Source of the DNA: Bacteroides sp.
GTDB lineage: Bacteria > Bacteroidota > Bacteroidia > Bacteroidales > Muribaculaceae
Length of the DNA stretch: 64,000 bases
Reading direction: 5' to 3'
NCBI GenBank assembly: GCA_023663525.1
Contig: JAMPHF010000002.1
Span: 809,440 to 873,439 of the forward strand
Shown: in pieces, positions 7,638-18,800 of the stretch
How the letters are laid out: each line of letters begins with the position of its first letter
Position numbering within the stretch: position 1 is the stretch's first letter
Position numbers and translations under genes: made by a program
The notes under the pieces: model-generated
What the model saw: only the letters and a program-made list of their open reading frames with translations
What the model was told of the DNA's origin: nothing
Databases searched by the model: none

Positions 7638-9068
7638 ATGGCAAAGAAAAAGAATAAAGGCAAAAGCCAACAGAAAGTTCAGATTTCACCCGAACGATTC
7701 ATGCGGGATAAAGTCCGTAAACTCCCAATCGGGAAATGCTACATATCCTCAGGATGGGAGGAAGGCGGAATAGCAACCATTATCGTGACAAGGGTACGTC
7801 CGGACGGTAACCTGGTCGTCGGTCAATTCCTTGTCGATACTTTCTGTTTAGGCGTAAAAGCAGCCTCCTACCACATCAATGTAGCTGACTATCGGCTGAA
7901 AGAGCAGCTTCGCGAAGCAGATTTTATGAAAGAAACATCCTACGATGAAGTCCACAATATCATCTTCGGAGCCATCAGCTTTGCCGAGGAAGGAGGCATC
8001 AAACCGGCGAAAAATTTTGGAATCGCAGGCTATATTCTTGAAGAAGACACGGACGATATTCCTCTGATTGAATACGAATTTGGAAAGAACGGCAAACACC
8101 TGCTGATCGTGACTGATAACGGCACTGAGCAACAATACATAAACACCTTGAGGCAAAATCTCGGAGACGATTTTAATTACATCCTGCCAAGTGACTCAGA
8201 GTTCTTAGAGCGTGCGATGGAAAATTTGAAGAAGACAAAGGCCGAAATGGACCGCCATCCGAAAGAGGTGTATTCATACAATTATCCCTCCTACCCGGAG
8301 ACGCTCACAGTGAAAAATCAGTTTATCGCCGACGCATTCCTCTCGGAAGATAATAGCTACGTCCTGCCCAATGATGTCATAGACCGCATACTCGCCCTTC
8401 CGGCCGACGAGGCTGCCGAGGACATTCACAACATAGTGATGTACGTAATCGGCAAGACATACCAAGCTATCAACGATAACGAGGAAACAATTGAAGAAAC
8501 AGGAAGTGCCATCGTCCATTCTCTGGTCATGCTCACACAACTCAAGAGCGGGAAAGGTCTCGACACTGTGCTTGAGATAATGCGTCAGACCGGCGAATTT
8601 GCCGACTTCCACCTCGGAGATTACGCACCTGACCTGCTTCCCCCGGCTCTTTATGTCTGTGGACAAAACAATGTCGATGCAATCGAAGCATACATGTATG
8701 AACCCGGACTCGATTCATACATGCGCAGCAATGCTCCTGACGCATTGGCAATGATAGCGATCCGCAATCCCGAACGTCGCGGGGAAATAATCGAGATATT
8801 CAGACGGCTTCTGAAATCAATGGTGACAAGGCTACCCAAACAGGAGGGCTGCGACGGACAATTCGCCGGTTTCCTCATGAGTAATCTCATGGACATCAAA
8901 GCCACTGAACTTGTGCCCGAAATCAAGGATGTTTTTGCCACCGATTGCGTTGATAAGACGGCAGCCGGTGACTGCGAGAAAGTGATTGGCGGTATGACCC
9001 GGGGTCCAATCTCCGATACGAAATATGCCATCCCGGACGTATACGAATTCTATGAATCCCGCAAGTAA
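7638..9068 (+). CDS. Conserved protein of unknown function (possible DUF1186-like C-terminal half)
   Basis: 476 residues, soluble, no signal peptide or membrane segment. The N-terminus is extremely lysine-rich (KKKNKGKSQQK), followed by a compact domain with KLPIGKCYISSGWEEGG at about 30-46 and an acidic helical second half. The extreme C-terminal block (ELVPEIKDVFATDCVDKTAAGD) resembles the end of DUF1186-type proteins, but I am not certain. Its stop TAA shares its last A with the ATG of the YjbQ gene, implying translational coupling. An overlapping 13-codon frame (7616-7657) precedes the start. Function not recognised. Confidence 0.75.
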   Translation: MAKKKNKGKSQQKVQISPERFMRDKVRKLPIGKCYISSGWEEGGIATIIVTRVRPDGNLVVGQFLVDTFCLGVKAASYHINVADYRLKEQLREADFMKETSYDEVHNIIFGAISFAEEGGIKPAKNFGIAGYILEEDTDDIPLIEYEFGKNGKHLLIVTDNGTEQQYINTLRQNLGDDFNYILPSDSEFLERAMENLKKTKAEMDRHPKEVYSYNYPSYPETLTVKNQFIADAFLSEDNSYVLPNDVIDRILALPADEAAEDIHNIVMYVIGKTYQAINDNEETIEETGSAIVHSLVMLTQLKSGKGLDTVLEIMRQTGEFADFHLGDYAPDLLPPALYVCGQNNVDAIEAYMYEPGLDSYMRSNAPDALAMIAIRNPERRGEIIEIFRRLLKSMVTRLPKQEGCDGQFAGFLMSNLMDIKATELVPEIKDVFATDCVDKTAAGDCEKVIGGMTRGPISDTKYAIPDVYEFYESRK

Positions 9069-9478
9069 TGGCAAGACAGATTGAATTTTCACTACGTCCC
9101 TACCCGCGAGGCATACATCTCGTCACCGGTGAAATCATGCGTATGATTCCGGAACTGCCTGAGTGCGGACTGCTGAATCTGCTCATCAAACACACATCGG
9201 CAGCTCTCGCGCTGAATGAGAACGCAGACCCTGACGTGCGTCACGACCTCAATGCGATATTCGATAAGCTCGTGCCGGAAAATGCACCATTTTATCTGCA
9301 CACCGATGAGGGCGCGGACGATATGCCGTCACATGCCAAATCAGTACTTGTCGGACCGTCGCTGACCATCCCCATAAGCCACGGGCGGCTCAATCTCGGG
9401 ACGTGGCAGGGGATATATCTGTGTGAGTTCCGTGACTACGGCGGTCCGCGAAAAATTGTAGCGACCATAGTCTCGTGA
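9068..9478 (+). CDS. YjbQ/UPF0047 family protein
   Basis: 136 residues covering the whole UPF0047 fold. Family motifs: HTSAALALNENADP at about 42-55, the HTDEGADDMPSHAK segment with the conserved histidines at about 78-91, and GTWQGIYLCEFRD near the C-terminus. The family forms trimers with a metal-like His cluster, and thiamin-phosphate synthase activity has been reported for some members; the physiological role is not established. The start overlaps the stop of the upstream gene by one base, so both are probably translated together. It ends at a convergent terminator shared with pgk. Confidence 0.9.
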   Translation: MARQIEFSLRPYPRGIHLVTGEIMRMIPELPECGLLNLLIKHTSAALALNENADPDVRHDLNAIFDKLVPENAPFYLHTDEGADDMPSHAKSVLVGPSLTIPISHGRLNLGTWQGIYLCEFRDYGGPRKIVATIVS

Positions 9479-9526
9479 CATGACGCACAAACAGATTACG
9501 CAAGCTGAACAAATACACATTAAAAG

Positions 9527-9558
9527 AGGCCAATGGGACAGCATCGTCTCATTGGCCT
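9527..9558. terminator. Bidirectional terminator between the YjbQ gene and pgk
   Basis: AGGCCAATG (9527-9535) pairs perfectly with CATTGGCCT (9550-9558), with inner GAC/GTC pairing. It lies between two convergent genes, with A-rich sequence on the left and TTTTC to the right. Confidence 0.8.
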
Positions 9559-9593
9559 GCAAATTTTCATTCTATGAACAATATGCAATGATA

Positions 9594-10850
9594 TTACTTC
9601 TCAGATCCGCGAATGGCAGCGATACCGGGAAGTTCCTTGCCCTCGATGGCTTCAAGAAGCGCGCCACCACCGGTCGATACGTAGCTAACCTTGTCGGCAA
9701 GACCGAACTTGTTGATACATGCCACAGAGTCGCCACCGCCGACGAGCGAGAATGCGCCCTTTTCGGTAGCCTCAACGATAGCATCGGCAATTGCGCGTGA
9801 TCCGGCTGTGAAATTGTCAAATTCAAACACACCGGCAGGACCGTTCCAGAGGATTGTCTTCGCATCCTTGATGGCATTGGCAAAGAGTTCGCGGGTGACG
9901 GGACCTGCATCGAGACCTTCCCATTCGTCAGGAATATCCATGCATGAAACCACCATTGTGTTTGCATCGTTGCTGAAATCATCAGCAGCCACGCAGTCTG
10001 TGCCGAGCACGAGGTTCACACCCTTCTGCTTAGCCTTCTCGATGATGTCGAGAGCGAGGTCGAGCTTGTCGTTCTCGCAGATTGACTTGCCGACTTTGCC
10101 ACCCTTGGCCTTGGCAAAAGTATAGGTCATGCCACCGCAGAGGATGAGATTGTCAACCTTGTCCATGAGATTCTCGATGATACCGATCTTGGTCGATACT
10201 TTTGAGCCACCCATGATTGCGGTGAACGGACGCTTGATGTCCTTGAGGATTGCATCGACAGCGTTGACTTCCTTCTCCATGAGATAGCCGAGCATTTTTG
10301 AATCCTTATCGAAATAGTCAGCGATGACAGCGGTTGAAGCGTGACGGCGGTGTGCGGTGCCGAAAGCATCGTTCACGTAAACGTCAGCGTATGAAGCGAG
10401 AGTCTTTGCAAACTCTTTCTGACGCTCTTTCATCTCCTTCTTGGCGGCATCATAGCCGGGATCTTCCTTATCGATACCCACGGGCTTGCCTTCCTCCTCG
10501 GGGTGGAAACGGAGATTCTCAAGGAGAAGCACCTGACCCGGCTTGAGGTTTGCAGCCTGCTCCGATGCCTTGGCGCAATCCTCGGCAAACTGAACTTCTG
10601 TCCCGAGATACTTGCTGACCGCATCCTTGATCTGTGCAAGCGACATTTTGGGATTGACTTTGCCTTTCGGCTTGCCCATGTGGCTCATGATGATGAGACT
10701 GCCACCATCGGCGAGAATCTTTTTGAGTGTGGGAAGCGCACCACGGATACGGGTATCGTCTGTAATCTTACCGTTTTCGTCCAGAGGCACATTGAAGTCC
10801 ACGCGGACAATGGCTTTCTTGCCGTTGAAATTGTACTGATCGATAGTCAT
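9594..10850 (-). CDS. pgk: Phosphoglycerate kinase
   Basis: 418 residues, full length. Glycolytic enzyme making ATP from ADP and 1,3-bisphosphoglycerate in the cytosol. N-terminal substrate-binding motif [15 protein letters not shown] (about 14-28) and SHMGKPKGK; later the hinge and nucleotide-binding region with [14 protein letters not shown] and the glycine-rich GGGDSVA and STGGGALLE motifs. Single gene with a good promoter (10887-10917) and a 30-40 base leader; convergent with the YjbQ gene. Confidence 0.97.
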   Translation of the reverse strand: MTIDQYNFNGKKAIVRVDFNVPLDENGKITDDTRIRGALPTLKKILADGGSLIIMSHMGKPKGKVNPKMSLAQIKDAVSKYLGTEVQFAEDCAKASEQAANLKPGQVLLLENLRFHPEEEGKPVGIDKEDPGYDAAKKEMKERQKEFAKTLASYADVYVNDAFGTAHRRHASTAVIADYFDKDSKMLGYLMEKEVNAVDAILKDIKRPFTAIMGGSKVSTKIGIIENLMDKVDNLILCGGMTYTFAKAKGGKVGKSICENDKLDLALDIIEKAKQKGVNLVLGTDCVAADDFSNDANTMVVSCMDIPDEWEGLDAGPVTRELFANAIKDAKTILWNGPAGVFEFDNFTAGSRAIADAIVEATEKGAFSLVGGGDSVACINKFGLADKVSYVSTGGGALLEAIEGKELPGIAAIRGSEK

Positions 10851-10886
10851 TTCAAATGTGTATTTATAATGTTGTTTTCAACAGCG

Positions 10887-10917
10887 CAAAATTAATGAAA
10901 AAATTCTTTAATCGCAA
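10887..10917 (-). promoter_or_regulatory. pgk promoter
   Basis: Minus strand TTG (10917-10915), 20-base spacer, TAATTTTG (10894-10887). It predicts transcription starting roughly 30 bases before the pgk ATG. Confidence 0.7.
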
Positions 10918-10989
10918 TTGTTTCAGCAACATTTATATGGTTAGTGACGATAAAAAAATAACTTAAAAGATGAAATGAGGCATAGGAGG

Positions 10990-12432
10990 TCAGTGGTCGC
11001 CGGTTTCATCCTGCGGGGAAGCCGCCGGGAGGAAGCGCGCGAGGAGGAAGTAGCCCAGCAGTCCCGCAAGCAGCGACCCCACGACTATACCGAGCTTCGC
11101 ATCATTGAGCAGTGCAAGCTGCCCGGCATCGCCATCGCCAAACGACAGATTGGCAATGAACAGCGACACCGTGAAACCAATACCGCCAAGCATCGATATG
11201 GCTGCAATCATCTTCCAGTTTGATTTGTCGGGCATTGGAGCCAACTTCAGTTTCACCGTAAACCATGAGAACAGGAATATACCGACAAATTTCCCGACCA
11301 CGAGTCCGACAATTATCGCCAGGCTGATTCCCGAGACAATGGTGAGCGGATTCATGTCGAGAAGATAGATACCGGCATTAGCGAATGCAAACAGCGGGAT
11401 GATAATATAGTTTACCATCGGGTGCAGGGAGTCCTCAAGGTCCTGAAGGGGGGAGATGACTTTGTCAGACGCGCTCTCAATCTCCTTCAGCCAATCCATT
11501 TCCTCATGATTCAGCAACTTTCCCTGACCGAGATCCTCGTCGTCGGCCTCATTGAAGTTACGTATTGACCGACGGATTATCTTGACATATTTTCCGGGGG
11601 CATAGACAGGGACAGACGGAACGCAGAACGCCACAAGCACTCCCGCTATCGTCGGATGGATGCCGGAATTCAGGACGAAGAACCACACAAGTCCACCGAA
11701 AAGCATATAGAAAATCTTGCTCTGGATTTTCAGCAGACCTCCCCCGACCACGAGCACTACCAGGCCGATAGCGGCATAGCCGATGAAAGCAAGATCGATG
11801 TGTGTGGAATAGAACGCCGCAATCACGATGATACCACCGATGTCATCGACAACGGCGAGCGTAGTGAGGAAAATCTTCAGTGACAACGGAACACGCGAGC
11901 CGAGGATGGCAAGCACGCCAAGAGAAAATGCAATGTCCGTGGCCATAGGGATCGCCGCACCATCAATGAAGTCAGTCCCTGCGGCAAAAATCATGAAAAG
12001 CCCTACGGGGAAAATCATGCCTCCGACCGCACCCATTATCGGCAGCAGTGCCTGACGGAATGAGGAGAGTTCACCGACCAGCACCTCTCTTTTTATCTCC
12101 AGACCAATGGTGAAGAAAAACAGAGCCATGAGTGCGTCATTGATGAACTGCAGCACCGTCATCGGATGACCTGCATGGGAGAAGATGTTGAAATCGCCGA
12201 CCTGCAGCCTCATCTCCTGATTCCAAAAATCGGAATACAGGTCATTGATTCCCGGTATGTTCGCCACAATGAGAGCGAGAATGGTCGCAAGAATCAATAC
12301 ATTGCCGCCCGAGGCATGATGACGCAATGCCTGCCGGGCAGAATAAAAAATATGGTGGGCAAAACCACCCGATTCAAAATCAGACGGATTATGATCAGTC
12401 TTCGATGCGGACGTTGGAACGTGGGTTGACAT
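10990..12432 (-). CDS. nhaA: Na+/H+ antiporter NhaA
   Basis: 480 residues, about 12 hydrophobic helices. Exchanges cytoplasmic Na+ for external H+, for salt and pH homeostasis. Diagnostic motifs: MATDIAFSLGVLAILG (equivalent of Asp133 in E. coli) and TTLAVVDDIGG (the Asp pair 163/164 that binds Na+ and H+). It is longer than the E. coli protein (388) because of an N-terminal extension and a charged cytoplasmic insert of about 60 residues between helices (NFNEADDEDLGQGK and following), a feature common in Bacteroidota homologues. It sits downstream of the DoxX-like gene, separated by a hairpin. Confidence 0.95.
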   Translation of the reverse strand: MSTHVPTSASKTDHNPSDFESGGFAHHIFYSARQALRHHASGGNVLILATILALIVANIPGINDLYSDFWNQEMRLQVGDFNIFSHAGHPMTVLQFINDALMALFFFTIGLEIKREVLVGELSSFRQALLPIMGAVGGMIFPVGLFMIFAAGTDFIDGAAIPMATDIAFSLGVLAILGSRVPLSLKIFLTTLAVVDDIGGIIVIAAFYSTHIDLAFIGYAAIGLVVLVVGGGLLKIQSKIFYMLFGGLVWFFVLNSGIHPTIAGVLVAFCVPSVPVYAPGKYVKIIRRSIRNFNEADDEDLGQGKLLNHEEMDWLKEIESASDKVISPLQDLEDSLHPMVNYIIIPLFAFANAGIYLLDMNPLTIVSGISLAIIVGLVVGKFVGIFLFSWFTVKLKLAPMPDKSNWKMIAAISMLGGIGFTVSLFIANLSFGDGDAGQLALLNDAKLGIVVGSLLAGLLGYFLLARFLPAASPQDETGDH

Positions 12433-12449
12433 ACTAAACTCTAAATTAA

Positions 12450-12489
12450 CGACGGATTGTCAAGATTATATATCCTTAACAATCCGTCG
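12450..12489 (-). terminator. Hairpin after the DoxX-like gene
   Basis: CGACGGATTGT (12450-12460) pairs perfectly with ACAATCCGTCG (12479-12489) around an 18-base AT-rich loop, in the gap between the DoxX-like gene and nhaA. The T tail is weak, so it may only partly terminate. Confidence 0.6.
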
Positions 12490-12516
12490 CAATTTAAAGT
12501 TGAGTTGTTTGACCAT

Positions 12517-13872
12517 TCATTCTTGCCCTTTAGGAGCATTTTCTGCGGTATCGCCATCCGCAGTCTCATGATGAGACCACTGCCGGGTGTGTTTGCGGCG
12601 GCGGATATGCCACGCGACGAGGCGACCGCTGCGGTCAAGCATCATAATTATAAAAATTATACCGGCAAATGTGATGGATGTGACATAGAGGATATATGTC
12701 GGCTCCGGATCAAGCGCATGAAGGAGCTGTCCGGGAGGTGTCCCGGTGAGGGCTGAATATGAGATTGAGCCGACCGTACGCTTCCACACCACGACTCCCT
12801 CATGGAGATATATGATGGCGGCTTTTCCCCGCGCAAGCTCCTTGATCATAGTTGGCTCGGCACTGTATATCGGATATGATGCCATAGAGATGTCACGCCA
12901 CCAATCAATATCGTCATCATCACCGTTGACGAGAGCCACCATCGATCCCCCGCGACCGGTCATATAGTCATTGAGTTCATTGAGCAGATAGGTGTACGAC
13001 AAATCAACCCCGCGAAGGTCCGGCACGGTGACAAGAAACTGGTCGGTAGTCGGGTCGATGATGTCAGCGGCTATATCCTCACCGTCAACAATCACGGAGA
13101 AACCGTCGGCCATCTCCTCATTTCCACCACCGATCACCTTGCGGTCAACAAAAGTCCATGTCGAATCCGGCAGACTGTCGATGGTAAACGACCGGCGTTC
13201 ACCATCCTTCTCATATATGAACTCATAGTCCACATCCGATGCTGAATCATCATCATCGTCAGACGGCAGCAACGACACTCCCGGCGCAAAGCGGCGGAAA
13301 TCAATCAGAGGCTGAATGTTGAATCCTATCAATGAGATTATCACTATATAAAGCGAGACGAGTCCGCCGACAATCCACTGCACGTAGGGGTTAAAAAGTC
13401 CATCGACACGCGAATTGAACATGAGCAGATAGACAAGAAGCAGCGTGATGAAGATATTCTTGACAAACGTAGCCGTATTGGAGAGAATGATGAAATCTCC
13501 GAAACACCCACAGTCGGCCACGGGATCAGCCATAGCAATATAGAGTGTCAGCGGGAGCATGAAAGCCATCATCAAAGTCAGCAGCCATACCGCCACACGT
13601 CGATAACAGCCGAGAAGCACCAAGCATCCGAGCACAAACTCCACCCCGCCGAGCGCGAAAGCCGCAAGTATTTCAAGCGACGAAGGGACATCAAGCCCCC
13701 ATACATCGATGTACTCGGCTATCTTATAGAAGCTACCCCAGGGATCGATGCTCTTGACAAAGCCCGAAAGGATGAATGTCGATCCGATGATGACACGGAC
13801 CAACCACACAAGAGCCGGATGATAGATCACATCAATCCTGCGCGGTGAGCTTGATGATTGCGAAGACGGCAT
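12517..13872 (-). CDS. MauE/DoxX-family membrane protein with large soluble C-terminal part
   Basis: 451 residues. The N-terminal third has four to five hydrophobic helices starting ALVWLVRVIIGSTFILSGFV, with the DCGCFGDF cysteine motif (about residues 119-126) typical of the MauE/DoxD-DoxX redox-associated group. After one more helix (about 170-195), residues 200-400 form a soluble thioredoxin-like or unclassified region with acidic stretches. A final helix near YVTSITFAGIIFIIMML is followed by a basic tail. Its first 41 bases overlap the end of the DUF1599 gene, a pairing seen across Bacteroidales, usually followed by tpiA, which is not here. A redox role is inferred from family; substrate unknown. 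Confidence 0.8.
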   Translation of the reverse strand: MPSSQSSSSPRRIDVIYHPALVWLVRVIIGSTFILSGFVKSIDPWGSFYKIAEYIDVWGLDVPSSLEILAAFALGGVEFVLGCLVLLGCYRRVAVWLLTLMMAFMLPLTLYIAMADPVADCGCFGDFIILSNTATFVKNIFITLLLVYLLMFNSRVDGLFNPYVQWIVGGLVSLYIVIISLIGFNIQPLIDFRRFAPGVSLLPSDDDDDSASDVDYEFIYEKDGERRSFTIDSLPDSTWTFVDRKVIGGGNEEMADGFSVIVDGEDIAADIIDPTTDQFLVTVPDLRGVDLSYTYLLNELNDYMTGRGGSMVALVNGDDDDIDWWRDISMASYPIYSAEPTMIKELARGKAAIIYLHEGVVVWKRTVGSISYSALTGTPPGQLLHALDPEPTYILYVTSITFAGIIFIIMMLDRSGRLVAWHIRRRKHTRQWSHHETADGDTAENAPKGQE

Positions 13873-14389
13873 AGTTGATTATGTCCATATAGTTCGAGTC
13901 AATGCCCTCGGAGACGATAGTGTTGCCACCGTTGCCCTCAATCTCCTTCACGCGCTGGAGTTTGGTCAGAATGAAATCCGTGTAGGAGTTCACCCTCATT
14001 CCCCGCCATGCATCGCCATAATCATGGGTCTTCGCCTCCATCAGGCGGCGTGACTCATCGGCGTAACGGTCATAGAGCCTGACAGCTTCTTCGTTGCTGA
14101 TGTCAGACTCATCGGCATAGCCGAGCTGAAGTTGAATGAGACCGATAATGCCATAGTTGACAATGGCCATGAACTCGCCGAGAATACCCTCGTCAATCAT
14201 AGCCTCGCCCTCCTCAAGAGTGCGGATGCGTTTGGCCTTGATATAGAGTTGGTCAGTGATTGAACGCGGACGCATGATGCGCCACGACGCACCATAATCC
14301 GAAAGTTTATCGACAAAGACCGAACGGCAAGCCTTGAGGGCACAGTCAAACTGCTGAAGGGTCGAGGGAGCGGATTGATTTGAATTCAT
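13832..14389 (-). CDS. DUF1599 family protein with two tandem domain copies
   Basis: 185 residues from the ATG at 14389. Two homologous halves are visible: residues about 10-90 with DYGASWRIMRPRSITD, and about 98-185 with DYGDAWRGMRVNSYTD, each followed by a K-x-x-R helix, an E-G-I motif and an I-x-N-Y helix. DUF1599 is of unknown function; a link to nucleotide metabolism has been suggested for related families. A longer frame reaches 14419, but those 10 codons lie inside the terminator of the upstream gene, which decides the shorter start. The stop overlaps the next gene by 41 bases. Confidence 0.85.
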   Translation of the reverse strand: MNSNQSAPSTLQQFDCALKACRSVFVDKLSDYGASWRIMRPRSITDQLYIKAKRIRTLEEGEAMIDEGILGEFMAIVNYGIIGLIQLQLGYADESDISNEEAVRLYDRYADESRRLMEAKTHDYGDAWRGMRVNSYTDFILTKLQRVKEIEGNGGNTIVSEGIDSNYMDIINYAVFAIIKLTAQD

Positions 14390-14399
14390 CGTATGACCT

Positions 14400-14460
14400 A
14401 AAAAAAAAGACCGTGACATGACAGAGAAGTGAATCGACTTCCGATGTCAGGTCACAGTCT
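14400..14460 (-). terminator. Terminator of the TPR gene
   Basis: Interrupted inverted repeat AGAC-GTGAC-TGACA (14408-14423) against TGTCA-GTCAC-GTCT (14445-14460), followed on the minus strand by a run of eight to nine T (14408-14400). It lies between the TPR gene and the DUF1599 start. Confidence 0.85.
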
Positions 14461-14482
14461 GTTTATTTTACTGTTTTATATC

Positions 14483-15709
14483 TCATTGACCGAGGAGACC
14501 TTCAACACGGAGGAGGTTGTCGCCATCGTTGAGGACATAGTAGATGTTCTTGAGGTAACGGAGTGCATCCATCTGCTCATTGTCGAGCTGATATGCTTTC
14601 TCAAGATACTTGGCAGCCTCAAGGATAACGGGACGCATGGTCTCGTAGTTGTACTTGTTGTACTCCTGCTGCGACATATCTGCAGCGGCTTGGTCGAGTT
14701 TGTCATATTCCTGGACGAGTGCACGGCCATAGTAGAAGTTGTTGAGGGCGTTCTCGCCGTCGAGTTCCACAGCCTTCTGATATGCGTCCTTTGCACCGGC
14801 CATGTCCTCCTGCTGTTCGAGGAGCACTCCGAGCGAGAGGTAGTATGCGCTGTTGTTGGGGTTGGAGGCGATTGCATCGTTGAGCATGGTCTTTGCCTTG
14901 TCAAATTCCTTGGAATCGATGTAGCTGTTGACGATGCGCTGGAGGAACTTGGGATCTGAAGTGCCGAACTTGTCGAGAGCGAGCTGAGAATATTTGAGCT
15001 TGCGTGCCTCATCGGGAATCTGATATGCCACACTGTAAGCATAGTCGTAGGCAGTGGGGTCGTCATAGCCGATAGTGAGGAGCTGGTCGAAAGCTGCAGC
15101 AGCTTCCTGAAGCATCTCAGCCTGCCATGCTGCAAGAGCGGCATTGTAGACAATCTGCGAGAGAGTAGAGTCGGGAAGTGCAGCGGGAGCGTTCTTGCCG
15201 AGACGGGCATTTCCGTGAATCGTAATATAGTCGTTGAAAGCCTCGTAAGCCTTCTTATAGTCGTGAGCGTCCCAGTAGGTGGAGCCTGCGTTCAGGAAAT
15301 CATTGGCATGACCTGAAATCTGGCTGGCAATATCCTTTGAGAATTTAGTCTTCACCTTACCCTTTGCATCAACGACAGTGTCAACGGCAAGAGCCTTCAT
15401 GCCGAAATTGTAGCCATCAAGGAGGGCGTTGCTCATGTCAACCATGTTGACATCCTGACCGAAGGTCTTCTTGGCGAAAAGATCGTCGTAGAGTTTGAAA
15501 CCGGCTTTACCGGGAATCCAGTAAGTATTGGCATCCTTGTCAGTTTCAGGATTTGAGAATGCCGGGGTGATGACATTGAGAGCCTTCTCGTAGGCAGCAT
15601 AGCTGTCAGCACTCTTGAATGCTTTCTCAGCCTCCTTGACAACGGCAACCTGTGCAGTCATTGAAGCGGCTGTGAGAAGCCCAACGCTTAAGACGCAGAT
15701 TTTTTTCAT
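14483..15709 (-). CDS. Tetratricopeptide-repeat periplasmic protein
   Basis: 408 residues. Signal peptide at 1-19 (KKICVLSVGLLTAASMTAQ). The body is helical with at least three to four TPR-type units, clearest at about 280-330 (AYYLSLGVLLEQQEDMAGAK and the repeat after it, ending in an L-D/N turn). It lies 50 bases behind gyrA with no visible promoter or terminator in the gap, so probably co-transcribed, an order common in Bacteroidales. Likely a protein-interaction scaffold in the periplasm; partner unknown. Confidence 0.82.
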   Translation of the reverse strand: MKKICVLSVGLLTAASMTAQVAVVKEAEKAFKSADSYAAYEKALNVITPAFSNPETDKDANTYWIPGKAGFKLYDDLFAKKTFGQDVNMVDMSNALLDGYNFGMKALAVDTVVDAKGKVKTKFSKDIASQISGHANDFLNAGSTYWDAHDYKKAYEAFNDYITIHGNARLGKNAPAALPDSTLSQIVYNAALAAWQAEMLQEAAAAFDQLLTIGYDDPTAYDYAYSVAYQIPDEARKLKYSQLALDKFGTSDPKFLQRIVNSYIDSKEFDKAKTMLNDAIASNPNNSAYYLSLGVLLEQQEDMAGAKDAYQKAVELDGENALNNFYYGRALVQEYDKLDQAAADMSQQEYNKYNYETMRPVILEAAKYLEKAYQLDNEQMDALRYLKNIYYVLNDGDNLLRVEGLLGQ

Positions 15710-15759
15710 AATAGATTTTAGTATTTAGGTGGGTATTTTAAATTTTTAAGGTAAGGTCA

Positions 15760-18402
<2,643 letters not shown>

Positions 18403-18538
18403 AGCTTTTACAGTGCGGAGGCCGGAAATACACGGCATGAGTCCTGAAACGTGCGGGCAATGCGACCTCTTTCAAAAAACTTAATCTTACTATATTAATA
18501 ATGTGTAATTGGAGAAATCGCCTAAGGATTTTTCCCGA

Positions 18539-18546
18539 CAAAGGTA
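18539..18546 (-). promoter_or_regulatory. gyrA -7 promoter box
   Basis: TACCTTTG on the minus strand, about 137 bases before the gyrA ATG, in the shared gyrA/clpC intergenic region. No clear -33 element. Confidence 0.55.
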
Positions 18547-18567
18547 AGAAATATTTTGCAAAAATCG

Positions 18568-18575
18568 TATCTTTG
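18568..18575 (+). promoter_or_regulatory. clpC vegetative -7 promoter box
   Basis: TATCTTTG on the plus strand, 226 bases before the chosen clpC start and divergent from the gyrA box. The leader would span the two sigma-54-like elements downstream. Confidence 0.5.
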
Positions 18576-18624
18576 CACGGTAAGAAATGTTTTTTAATTG
18601 TTATTATAATATCATGACCGACTT

Positions 18625-18640
18625 TGGCACAGTTTTTGTA
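18625..18640 (+). promoter_or_regulatory. Sigma-54-like -24/-12 element upstream of clpC (site 1)
   Basis: TGGCAC-AGTTT-TTGTA matches the sigma-54 consensus TGGCAC-N5-TTGCW except that the -12 GC is GT. It lies about 160 bases before the clpC ATG. No activator-binding site is proven. Confidence 0.45.
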
Positions 18641-18673
18641 GTATATATAGACTGCCAAGCTTGTCTGAAACTA

Positions 18674-18702
18674 TGGCACAACTTTTCAGTCAGTACGGAC
18701 AA
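18674..18702 (+). promoter_or_regulatory. Second sigma-54-like element and shared TCAGTCAG motif upstream of clpC
   Basis: TGGCAC-AACTT-TTCAG (18674-18689) repeats site 1 at 49-base spacing, with a poorer -12 half. Bases 18683-18702 match the palindrome upstream of groES (50591-50610) at 17 of 20 positions without a gap. Confidence 0.35.
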
Positions 18703-18800
18703 CACATACAATTCATCTCTCACTCAATGCGGAAACCCACGGCGCGATGTCCCCGCCAAGGAACGCAATTCACCACTTAACAAAGAAAGGTACAATCAAG

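Noticed and set aside
14390..14419. Longer N-terminus for the DUF1599 protein
   Set aside because: The extra codons are the T run and stem of the upstream gene's terminator.
14476..15210. 244-residue Ser/Thr-rich frame on the minus strand
   Set aside because: Alternate frame inside the TPR gene; low-complexity composition.
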